From contig JADFUC010000758.1 in NCBI GenBank assembly GCA_019722365.1, forward strand, positions 1,178,001 to 1,242,000: a DNA stretch of 64,000 bases, in the 5' to 3' direction. The translations under genes and the position numbers were made by a program. The notes under the pieces are model-generated. The model saw only the letters and a list, made by a program, of their open reading frames with translations, had not been told where the DNA came from and searched no databases. Within the stretch, counting starts at the first letter, position 1. Each line of letters starts with the position of its first letter. This document shows positions 50,669 through 61,779 of this stretch, piece after piece. This DNA is from Lithospermum erythrorhizon (lineage: Eukaryota; Streptophyta; Magnoliopsida; Boraginales; Boraginaceae).

Positions 50669-53600
50669 TTAAAACAGCTTGAAAAGCAAGCCACCATGGG
50701 TGGCAAAGAACGGTGCAAACACCAGGGATTCGACTGCCATGAGCTTGATAAGGATGTTCAGTGATGGACCTGAAGTGTCCTTGAGAGGATCACCAATGGT
50801 GTCACCAATAACGGCTGCTTTGTGTGGGTCAGATCCCTTTGGCCCAAGGCTCCTTGCATGTTCTGAAGCACCAGCCTAAAGGTAAAAAACAAACTTCTCA
50901 GGCATTGTACTTCCAATAAAATATTACTCAAAAGTATCGAAACTAAGAGTAATGATATGTTACCTCGATATACTTCTTGGCATTATCCCAGGCCCCTCCA
51001 GTGTTGGATGCAGATATCGCGATCTGTTGAGAAACAAGGCAACAGGGATGTCATATGTAAGTATTCAACTTTCATGGGTAGTTAGAAGTTGAATGAATGA
51101 AGGGTCGATGTTTACCTGCACGCCCGACACAAGAGAACCGGCCAGGAGTACCTGAGTGTTCCACCCAAAGAATGATAGACAATGAGAGTGTGAGCATGAC
51201 AAGACAACCAGGTGGGATCATTTCCTTGATGGAAGCATCGGTAGAAATTTTCACACAATTGGCGTAGTCGGGCTTGGCAGTACCTTCCATCAAGCCAGGG
51301 ATAGTGTTAAATTGTCTGCGAACCTCTTCAACCATTTTCAAAGCTGCACTGCCAACACTCTTCATGGTCATAGCAGAAAACCAGTATGGAAGCATAGCCC
51401 CAACTAGAAGACCAATAAAGACCTTTGGAGTCAAAACATCAACAGTTGTAATCTCTGCACGACTCACAAAGGCACCAAACAATGCCAGGGAAACAAGTGC
51501 AGCAGATCCAATTGCAAATCCCTACAAAGAAAATAGAGTACACATTCAGCAAATGCAATAGGAAAAAACTGCACAAGGATACAACTCACAGCTAAAGATG
51601 AACCCAAACATCAAACTGCAGGGGTCCATGGAAAGGAGAAATCCCTTCCCAATAGCAGCAGTTGTGTTTCCTGCAGCATCAAGGGCATCAGTCCTCTCAC
51701 GGATTCGGTGACTCATGCCAGCCATTTCAGCTATGCCTCCAGCATTGTCACTGATGGGACCATATGCATCAATGGCCAAGCCAGTGGCAATGGTGCTCAG
51801 CATTCCAAGGGCGGCAACAGCAATACCGTACATGGCAGCAAAGGAGAAACTAACGAAAATACTGATTGCAATTGCAAAAATTGGAATGATGACAGATTTG
51901 TATCCCAGGGCTAGGCCAAAAATGACATTTGTAGCAGCTCCAGTTCTGCAGGAATCAGCTACATCTTGCACAGGGCTTTTTGCAAAGAAAATCACAAAAA
52001 ATGGACCAATCAGTTAAGTGAGCAACGAGTAGGATAATAAAGATGCTATCAATAAAGGTTGCTTAAAGAGATTCACCTGTAAGCATTGCTGGTATAGTAT
52101 TCAGTCACAAACCCAATAACGAGTCCAGCCCAAAGACCAACTGCCACACATAGGAAGAGCTGCCTGTAGTTTTGGATCATCAACATAAGTACATTATAGA
52201 AATGCAAAACACTACTCAGGCACAAAACAAATACAGTGTTATACTTGACAACAATTTACACGGTGTTTTTGTAATGCTTTCAAAGGTGAATATGATAAAT
52301 GTTGCTAAGGAAATCAAAATAAAAAATAATTATGCAACCCGTCAATCTACTTTTACTCTATAAAGAACAGCATAAAGTACTTTAGTCAAAGTAAAAAGCT
52401 CAAACTGCAAACATCTACCAAGAGGCCAACTTTTAGCCATAAACCAGATAAAATTACACAGAGTTAAGAAATCTTACCAGTTCTTGACAACCTTCTGTTC
52501 ACCAAAATTATAGATTGTGAAGGATGATGGCAATGTAACCCAGGTCACAATGGCAATGCCCACAGTCATAAGAACAGTAGAAATGATTAGTTGATTTTTC
52601 AATGCTGGCTCTATCTGGTCAACAGTTTTAATTTGAAAGAAGTCGGTGGCAAAAAGAGTGGTTATCAGACAGACAAGGATCCCCACTGAACTAATCAGCA
52701 AGGGGTAACACATTGCAGAGAACTCGTGGTTGATCCCGAACGAAGAGATGGAAGCAACAACCAAAGCAGCACATGATGATTCAGCATACGAGCCAAAAAG
52801 ATCAGATCCCATGCCGGCAATATCACCAACATTGTCACCAACATTATCAGCAATCACCTGCAAAAGCAATGTCAATAAGCTTATGACGATTCCTCAGTGG
52901 GTTCTTAATGGTTGCTTCAAATGGCTTCAAGAGAGTAAATAACTTACAGCTGGGTTTCTGGGATCATCTTCTGGGATGTTCCTCTCAACCTTTCCAACAA
53001 GATCAGCACCAACATCAGCAGCCTTTGTATATATACCTCCTCCGACTCTTCCAAACAACGCCATGGACGAACCACCAAGACCATATCCTGTTATTGCCTC
53101 ATAAAGGCCTTCCCAATCATCACCATAGTATAGCTGGAAGACATTGATGATTATGTATAGCACCAAAAGACCATTAGCAGCAAGGAGGAAACCCATCACC
53201 GCACCAGATCTGAAGGCAGTGATAAAAGCTTTTCCAACACCTTTCCGTGCTTCCAAGGTTGTCCTTGCATTAGCATAGGTTGCGATTTTCATCCCAAGGA
53301 ACCCAGATATGACTGATGTGATAGCGCCAAGCACAAAGGCTATGGTACTAAAAGCAGCAGTTGCAAGAGCTGGTTTACACATATTGTCACTGTAAGTGCA
53401 TGGTTTGCTCTTTGTGCTGAAGCCTTCCACGGATCCAAGGAAAACAAAAATGATAACGGCAAAGGCCACCATGAAAACGCCCACATACTGGTACATTGTG
53501 TAGAGGAATGACGTTGCACCTGATTACAGCATATAACAAGTCAATTAGATACTAGAAAATGAAAAGTGTTCAGAAAGGAATCCATGCTTGAGCTTTAATA

Positions 53601-55719
53601 AGTACAAGTATGTGAAAGTCAGTGATAATAAGAAGTAGAAAGTTGTCATTAGCTCTCCAATTTAAGTTCTGTCAATGGTTGTTATTTCTCCAATATAGGT
53701 CCTGCTTACAAAAGAAACCAGCAAATAAGAGTACACCGGCTTCAACACCGGAACATGTTAGAATGACAATGTATTATTTTTCCACATAATACATGCGGTA
53801 CTGGTCCTTCCAATGTGCGTGGTTTTAATATTTATCAGACAATTATACCTTAGTTTACTAAAACTAACAAATACAAATAGTACTTAAAAAAGTAGATCCC
53901 TGCTCCCACCATAAACCTGATCATTTCACCTTAAAATACATTAACTGTTAGAACAATAGACAACTTTCTATGCAATTATGTCTCCTTACAATTATACAAG
54001 GGTTAAAAGACAAAGAGTCTAGCATGACACCTCTGCACATTTTAATATGTTATTTTCATGCATCTATGATCACATGCACCACATATTTTCCATAATAAAT
54101 TAATCCTCATCAGTGACCTAAAGCAAGCAAACTTTATTGAGAGTATTAGGCACTATATTTTATATTTTTGGTTAACATGACTATGTACTATATGCATATA
54201 TTAACTTTCGATCTTCCCAAATCAAGGATCACAAGTTTAAAACTCCCAATGACAATATTATACAGTATATGGCATGCCCCAGAAGAGAGGTGGATCCAAA
54301 AATAAACATTTCTAAATCCAAATCTATAGTTAGTGCCAGCTCAATATTGAAATCACTGTACCAGAACAGCACTGTTCCCCCACCCATCATTATGGTATCT
54401 TTATGCAACACTTAAGACACAAAACCCTCAAATCTCAGCTACATCTTTAACCCATAAAGTTAATTATAAAGACACATCCAATAGTAAAGGTTTTTCTTTT
54501 GCTTTTAGTTTCAAAAATCCCAGAAAACGCTTCTTCACTATTATAGCAGATAGCCAGCTATTCTTGCTTATAATTATATCAAATAGATTGAATTTTTTTC
54601 TTTTATAATGAATTTCATATTTACAGCTTTAACCTTTCACATGTAAAGGTAAAATTACAATGTAAACCTTAAGTTTCGAAATATCACTTTGCTATCTCTT
54701 TTATTTCAAACTAGATGCCAATCATCGGGACTTCTGTTTCTTCATTCACAGGATGTAATTTTTACAAGTTAGACATCGAAATGTCCTCTATTCCAACGAA
54801 AAAGATTAATTCTCAACATTCAAATACAAAAGTCTCCATGAATTAACTTAATATGAGCAAACTAATTATCCACTTTCCAGTCAATACACATCATAAAAAC
54901 AGTAAATCACTAAATTTGCATAAATTGAATATATCAAAAACTCATATTTACTATTAACGTGATAATTTTTAATTCAAATCAAAGTTATATGAGCCCAGTA
55001 GACTACAAAGTTTATTACTTTTTACCATTAAAACTGAAACTAGACAATCTTTTTGGAACAAAATTCGATAATTTCTACGATTAAAAATTGAACTAGACAA
55101 CAAAAGTATCATCTTGAAACAAAACAACCTCAAACATTTCACAAACCAAAACAAAAAACAATACCCCATAAACATTTCACAAACTATACCAACACCAACT
55201 ATTCAAACACAAAAAACACATATTAGCTCAACAATTCAAACTTTATACTAACACCACCAATTCAAACACAGAAATTAGCCCAAAGATTCAAATTTTCTAC
55301 CAATACCAACAATTCAAACAATAAACTATCCCAAAGATTCAAACTTTATACCAATACATATTAGCTCAAATATTCAAACTTTATATAAATACCAACAATT
55401 TAATTATCCCAAAGATTCAAACTTTATATAAATACCAACAATTTAATAATCCAAAAAATCCAAACTTTATACCTTCAGAAATAGCATTCTGAATGTCAGC
55501 ACATTTAGCAACAACGCTATGATCATTAATCCCCTCTTCCTCCTCAATCAACGAATCAATAAACCCATTTTTCCCATTACTCACACCACCTTCACGATCT
55601 GCACTCAAACTCACATTCGATACCAAATACCATTGCACCAAAGAAAACAATATTCCAATTACTCCACATACAGGAATCAAAATCTCCGTCGCCAGATCCG
55701 AAATCATCACCATTTCCAT
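50669..55719 (-). CDS. AVP1: Type I vacuolar H+-pyrophosphatase, frameshifted in exon 6
   Basis: Eight exons on the minus strand: 55473-55719, 52948-53519, 52478-52857, 52077-52163, 51645-51975, 51116-51521, 50964-51023, 50669-50875. With exon 6 repaired, length would be near 764, like Arabidopsis AVP1. The enzyme hydrolyses pyrophosphate and pumps protons across the tonoplast. Visible are EEEEG near the N-terminus, substrate-site acidic motifs ([16 protein letters not shown]), and GNTTAAIGK, whose Ala marks the K+-dependent type. Exon 6 should be 411 bp but is 406: the frame is lost after LVMLT (near 51192) and the correct frame resumes at AGSLVSGVQ (near 51144). Intron 5 begins with GG rather than GT after AAG, and the exon-5 acceptor is the weak AAAAAG. 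Either the copy is damaged or the assembly has local errors; all other exons read cleanly. Confidence 0.9.
51145..51192 (-). other. Frame-disrupted patch in H+-PPase exon 6
   Basis: Within this stretch the sequence still resembles the family (TLSGVLAG region), but several small indels sum to about 5 missing bases. Upstream and downstream codons are normal, so the damage is confined to about 50 bp. Confidence 0.8.
55175..55470 (-). repeat. Imperfect tandem repeats in H+-PPase intron 1
   Basis: On the minus strand a 40-50 bp unit recurs several times: AAAGTTTGAATCTTTGGGAT, then AATTAAATTGTTGGTATTTA. The array starts just after the exon 1 donor. An inverted copy of the same array lies at 49630-50198. 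Confidence 0.8.
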
Positions 55720-55812
55720 CGCCGGAAAACGCTAAAACCACCTTCCTCCGCCTCGAAAAAACCAACTATGTTAAGGGAAGTGGAGGGGGGGCTTTGTAAA
55801 GGGTTTTGAAGG

Positions 55813-55818
55813 TATATA
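55813..55818 (-). promoter_or_regulatory. TATA box of the H+-PPase gene
   Basis: On the minus strand, GCATATATACC lies about 95 bp before the start codon, a normal spacing for a TATA box followed by a short leader. A pyrimidine/C-rich tract (AAGCCCCCCCTCCACTTCC) follows in the presumed leader. Confidence 0.5.
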
Positions 55819-56136
55819 TGCTAATGAGGATATATTTATATTCTTTTGGGGGGTAATTAGGTTCAGTAGTGGTGACTCACCATATTTGGCCCCTTCATGT
55901 TTGTGAGGTTAATTTATTTTTCATAATTTCATTTGAGGTGTTATATTGAGGATTTTATGAGTAGTTATGATGTAATTAATGGTAAATAAATTTTTAAACA
56001 ATGTGGCATGAAAGAAAACATGGAAATATCCTCGTGTATATTCGACTCTTGGTATAAATATAAGGAAAAGTTTCGCATTTACAATTTTTAGTTATACAAT
56101 TATTTTTAATTTTGAGTTATTAATAACTAAATTATA

Positions 56137-56386
56137 CTCACTCCGTTCCTAATTACTTGATCACGTAGTTTAAAAGTACTTTATTAAATTACTAATTTAT
56201 TTTATTATTTTCAAGGAGAGATAAAATTACAACCAATGAAAATAAGAATATTAGGAGACAAAATAATGATATTGAAATCTTTTTAAAAGTTTAAAGTAAA
56301 AAGTTGTATTGAAAAAGTAAACGATTAAGTAAAATGAATAAGATTTTTTTTATATGTGATCAAGTAATTTGAAATGGAGAGAATAG
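56137..56386. mobile_element. Stowaway-like MITE, 250 bp
   Basis: Terminal inverted repeats pair CTCACTCCGTTCCTAATTAC with the reverse complement of the right end (CTATTCTCTCCATTTCAAAT); both then continue into TACTTGATCACRTA. A TA dinucleotide flanks each end, the target duplication of Tc1/mariner-type MITEs. It encodes no protein. Confidence 0.75.
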
Positions 56387-57372
56387 TAAATAAGAGGTTA
56401 TTTATGAAAAAATGAAGGTTGTGGATTCTTATTTTATTTGATGTCTCTCTATTTTCCTTGCTTTCATTAATTGTAAATTTTATTTCATGTTTATTATAAG
56501 GTAAGAATGATCTAACTATAGTAGTTAATAAATAATTCGGTTCGGGATATGTTACATCCAAATTTACAAATTATAAATATGCTCGACTTAAAATCAAGTT
56601 CGAAAGTATATTAAAATGACTCGAATTATGAAGAACAACTAGTAAATCGAAAGATATTAACTAAGCTGCCTTGTCAAAAGCAATTTCGTTTGACTTTTTT
56701 TGAGTGAATTTTGTATTGATTATTAATTATTCATTATTTTTAAAAATATAAAAGTTATATAATTGGATTAAATGCTTTTAAAATCTTTTCATGTAATAAT
56801 TTTTTAATAATATAATTAAAAAGTAATTGAAGATTAAAAATTTATCTTGATATATGAAAATTCAATTATTTTGGATTAAAAAAAGTAACGTACAAATCTA
56901 CACGAGGCATATGAAGATAGAGGTAGATCCGGAGTCAAAATCTAGATAAATTTTGTGTCGGTTGATCAAAAGGAAGAAATGAGGCAATGATATTTATTTT
57001 GGCATAAAAGGTGAACGATAGAGTAAGGTTGACGCATGTATTAATTGATTGTTATTATGGGCAGAGGAATCAATTATTTCCATGTTAGGCTTATTTTTAC
57101 CTTATCTTTTTGGATCTTTTCCTTTTACAGTTTTAAATTGTCATGATAAGATAGGAATTAATTCTCATTTCAAGTTGCAACCAATCAGGATGGTTACAGT
57201 TTCCCAAGAACGTTGGTTGGATCATCATTTGCTCTTGATGTGGAAGCCCATTCACTTCTAGAAGTACTTGTAAAGTTGTAACTAGATCTTGATTCAATCA
57301 TTGTAGTAATAACTTTTCATCTTTAGCATGAAAGAAATGAAGCCCATTTACTTGCCCAGGTCTTAAATGATA

Positions 57373-57596
57373 CTTCGCCATCTCAATTTATTTGATCATT
57401 TAAAAAGAAAAATCTTTATTAAAATAATTGATTGTATCTGATTTTGAAGAGAGAAAGGATATCGGCCAAATAGAAAAAGAATATTATGAGACAATACAAA
57501 CTTGATCACGGAATGTTCATTGGTAGTAAAACGATCATTTTATAATGAAAGAGAAATTTTCACTTAGTGATCGGCTTAAATTGAGACGGAGAATAG
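57373..57596. mobile_element. Stowaway-like MITE, 224 bp
   Basis: The left end CTTCGCCATCTCAATTTATT and the reverse-complemented right end CTATTCTCCGTCTCAATTTA pair as terminal inverted repeats, and both then pass into TGATCA-type words. TA flanks both sides. It belongs to the same broad class as 56137-56386 but differs in sequence. Confidence 0.65.
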
Positions 57597-59260
57597 TATC
57601 GTAGATTTTTTGTGCGGTATGAGTTTGAGTGATGCGAGTGGCGAAATTTGTATTGGAAATAGTTTAAAATAAAATTAAGTCACGATCGATTGAGGCCTTG
57701 TCCATGATTCATATCTTTCGAAAAGAATCATTGTGATAGGAACCTCAAGACCCTTAATATGATGATTTACATGCTTTTTTTTACCATACCTATAGTCGAT
57801 CTTATACTATAAGAGTATAAGTTGATGTTTATATGTTTATCCCTAATGAAGAAGTGTTGTGTTTATAGTTTATACTCCATATTATGTAATATTGTTGTAT
57901 GTTTTACCTGTTTAATATTATTACAAGTGCGATATTTTAAATAAAATATGACATGGAGTATCACAAAAATGTGAACTGTTCCAAGCCCCTCGATATAATA
58001 ACAACACGTTGTTTTCGAAATTAAGTGATTTAAGCTGAAATGAAAAATAAAAATACTCCATCCTTCTTAAGAAATTATGCAGTTTAATTTTAAATAATTA
58101 AAATTAACAAAAAAATCATGTGTCCTTAATTAACATACATACCTCTCATTTAAATTAAAATGATCATATTAACAATAAACAATATTGAAAATATTTTCAC
58201 CAAATATTATTCAACATATACGAAAACTTCAAAATCATTAATTAAAAATTCAATGAAATCAAAATTCGCCAAGTGTTATGTATACTACTTAGTCGCAAAA
58301 GATTGCTCAGCATTTGTTTTTATTTTTTTGTAGTTGAAGCTTTGATTAATAGATTTTTGTTTGTGCTTTATAATATTTAGTGGAAAGAATTTAAAATATA
58401 TTTTTTATTGATATATTTTTTATAAAATATTATAAAAATACAAGCAAGCGTATTTATAGTCAGTTACGGTATGAAAAATTGAAAAATTAGTGCTAACGAT
58501 GCTTTTAGAGGCAGTGGCCCGTAATATTAACTAAGACCCATTTTAGGATATTCTACAAAAATAGAATCTAAGTTAATTATTGAAGTGTAAAAATGTTTCG
58601 AAGATCAAATCATTATTCTTTGGAGTTACAAGTAGAATGTTAAACTAGGTGCAATGTCAAAACCATTTTAAAAAATTATGATCAATTCATAGGAGTTTGA
58701 TTGTTGTTATAAAATATATCTAATCATCTACTAATAGTTTTGACTGTTTTAAAATAATCATCACAAATTAGCTGCAAAAGTTTGTTGGATCTCTCCAAAC
58801 AGTTAGGCAATTTGTGTGTAAGATGTACTAGTATCTTTTTTCCCAAATGATTAGATATTTGGTAGATCTATGTGTTTAAGAGTGTCACCTACAAATAATT
58901 GATAAATAGTGGGCACATGAGCATGATGATAATGGTAAGGAATGAGATGCATGAGCTGCAAATATGCAATGGACTGATTAGCTAACATCCCAAAGATGCT
59001 TTTGTCCATCTCTTGCTGGTTGAAGACAGCCAGAGAGACTAGTGGAACCAACAACTTGAGTGGCTGTGACCTGTGGTATTGAATAGCGTGCATACAAATC
59101 TATTTGGATAATCTCAATTTATATATGTTATGTCTAAGAATATCTATATTTTCACACACCAAACTTTCAAAACACAACAGAAAACAACTACATATTTCAT
59201 AAAATCAACAATTTTTTTGTAAAAAATAAAATAACTTGTCGTATCAAATACAGGATCGGT

Positions 59261-59350
59261 AAGTATTTTGAGCAAAGCCCTATACAAATGGGGTCTTGAA
59301 AATATTTTGAACAAGACTCTATATAAATAGGGTCTTGAAAATATTTTTCG
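59261..59350. repeat. 40-bp tandem repeat
   Basis: Two copies (59261-59300, 59301-59339) share aatattttgaacaagactct and ata.aaataggGTCTTGAA, with a partial third (aatattttt) following. The minus strand is open across them, giving a repeated KIFSRPYLYR/KIFSRPHLYR peptide, but I see no real gene. Confidence 0.8.
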
Positions 59351-60119
59351 CCCTTTTTTACTTAGAGAGTAGTTCATACTTAGTTCAGTAATGATTTTAT
59401 TACTCCATTTATTTATAATACAATTCAATATTAAAATAAAAGTAGATAACAAATAATATCAAATCAATTTTATTGCTCGGTTTATTATTATTTTAAAATA
59501 ATAAATATTGAAATAAAATATTCTTATACATGTTGTATAATAATTTTGTAAGAATACAATATTTTTAAATATTTTATTATTAACATGATAATTTTAATTC
59601 CAAGCAAAACTACGTACATCAATTAAGACAACAAAATTCATTTATGTAATTTTGACCACCAGAAAAGTAAATTAATTAGTCTTTTAAGAACAGAAGTAAT
59701 AGTTTTGAGTAGTATAATATATTAGGTTAATTATTTTTTATTTATAACTTGATTTATTTAGGAACATGAACAGTCAATAAACATGTATGTTTTTGAACGA
59801 TCTACTTACATCATCATAAATAATATACATAAAGAATAGACAAATAATTATTCCTCATAAAATTGATCTATTCGAAATTGAATGTTCGATTTGATCGAAT
59901 AACAAATTTTTATAGGACCCGATGATTTTTAACCTTAAATTTCTTGATGGTTAAACTTTATATGCTAGTATTAAAAAAATAGTAATTTTTTGTTAGAGTT
60001 TGGCTGGAAAATTACTAAAAATAAAATATTCGTTCAATAAAATTGAATTTATACCATCTTTTATTAAAAATTACGCTACTTAACATTTTTCATATTTTCG
60101 ATAAAAAAATACCAATCAA

Positions 60120-60240
60120 TCTAACTTATCTTCTTTTATTTATAGTTTATATTACAATAATTCTCAATTTCCTTCCATTCGAACCCTTACTTCATGAGAG
60201 TTGAGACTTGAAAGTGCTAGCTCAACCGCTAAATGATTAT
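60120..60240 (-). mobile_element. SINE-like sequence with Pol III promoter boxes
   Basis: On the minus strand, TAGCGGTTGAGCTAGC (60217-60232) resembles a tRNA A box and GGGTTCGAATGG (60175-60186) a B box. They are about 30 bp apart with CAAGTCTCAACTCTCATGAA between, as in plant tRNA-derived SINEs. The tail and target duplication were not located. Confidence 0.45.
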
Positions 60241-60776
60241 CTCAACTTTATCTTTTCTTAATATAGTTTGCCGTATATAACAAATATATACATAATACTC
60301 GTTTGTTGCATTGTTGCGTTGTTATAATCGTTTGTTGCCGGTACCTGTTGAGCGAGGTTTGCTACTCCTTGACTTTAGTTAATTTTGTTCCTTGGTTTTG
60401 GTTGATTTTGTTTTCCTACTATTTTGAAGTTTCTTGCAATGTTTACAATCAAACATTTCTTTTGCAACCTTTACCTTGTATTTGGGGCAATTATATATTT
60501 TGATATGTAATTATTGTGTTTTGATTGTATCTCTCTTTCTCTCCTTATTTGGAGTCTTGCGGTCTTTATGTTGTGATTTTGTGTGCATTCTTTTTTGCTG
60601 CTTGATCATTATGTGGTATTTTGCATTGTTGCTCTTCTATCTTTCTAGACTATTGTATTCACCAACTATATTTGTTACTGCTCCACCACCGTGGTATTGC
60701 ACTTCCTTCGTACCATACACTTGATTATCTTCTCTTTAGGTGCTCATGTGCAATCGTTGCATGTTTGGTTGAGGTG

Positions 60777-61740
60777 ATGGAGCCAAATCCATATTCCCTA
60801 TTTCTGAAAAATTTGTCTATACTCGAGGATCTAGACCACTACTACATTGTGATCAGGACCGATTCTACCATTGACCAAAGGGTATATTAATGACCTTCCT
60901 CTAAAGAAGTTGTTGGGGTGTGGATAGAAAATGAAGGGTGCTCTGCAGCGATGACGTATGATCGTGATATACGTGTCTATGCTCAATCTGGACATAGCCA
61001 CAACATACAATGTTACTATTCATGCTATGATCCGCTGCAATATGTATTAATGTTTCCAGCGGGGGAACCGGGGTGGCATGGTAATATACCTACCGTTGGA
61101 TCTATTCTGGATGAATCTGCATTGCTCCGTGGCTTGGGGTCTTATCCTGTTGACCCGTCACAAATGGGCTCCTTCTACGATGTGTTGCAGCGTGAAAATG
61201 CAGGTCAGGCCTAATCTTGAATACTTGTGTTAGTTATGGCAGTTTAATTTAATAATTCAACTTACTAACTGCCTATGTAGGTTATTTATGATACTCTTCG
61301 TTAATAATATGACTTACTTCATGCTTTATGTAGTCCTCAAAATTACTACCTTAATGTAACATTATCTGTTTCTTTTTGTTGCAGCTTATAATCAATCTAA
61401 AAAGCGCTACAAGCAAGGTTCTCTTGGTGACAATACTCGTTTCACCCGTACCAACAAGCGATCCAGTTGCAGACAATATTATGCTTATAAGTTGCAGCAG
61501 CGGCCTGGAAATACCTCGTATCTGTTGCGCTTTGGACGACTCCTCCAACAATACGTTGTTGACATGTATATTAAGATCGAGTCTATGCGACTTGCATATT
61601 TCCTAAACAACCAGGACAAAGTACGTGTGGAGCATTACAGAGGTGTAATGGATAGCGTCATCTCTGGAGCTAAGAGGGGGTGTGGGCCCCCGCGTGTATT
61701 TGCCGCCAACATTCAGAGGTGTCAATCGATGCATGGTTTC
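60777..61740 (+). pseudogene. Decayed Helitron Rep N-terminal domain
   Basis: Two pieces match the N-terminal domain of plant Helitron Rep-helicase. The first (60777-61203) reads MEPNPYSLFLKNL, DHYYIVIRTDSTIDQRVY, two stops, then VWIENE, DIRVYAQSGHSHNIQCYYSC and DPLQYVLMFPAGEPGWH. The second (from 61385 after an intron-like gap) has SCRQYYAYKLQQRPGNTS, LLRFGRLLQQYVVDMYIK and a helix ending at HYRGVMDSVI. The HUH nuclease centre and helicase that should follow are absent. The in-frame stops near 60888 and the truncation mean no working transposase. RPA-like sequence follows directly. Confidence 0.75.
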
Positions 61741-61779
61741 TGCAAGTTCTATATTCTAATTTATAAGTCTTACCTCGTT

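Larger units (their letters stand above)
55820..60160. other. AT-rich intergenic region with MITEs
   Basis: No gene is supported. It holds two complete Stowaway-like MITEs (56137-56386, 57373-57596), a 40-bp tandem repeat near 59261, and several short words resembling single MITE ends (near 58050 and 59390). The rest is low-complexity A/T DNA. Confidence 0.5.

Noticed and set aside
55519..55809. Plus-strand 96-codon frame over the H+-PPase first exon
   Set aside because: Antisense shadow of a well-supported coding exon.
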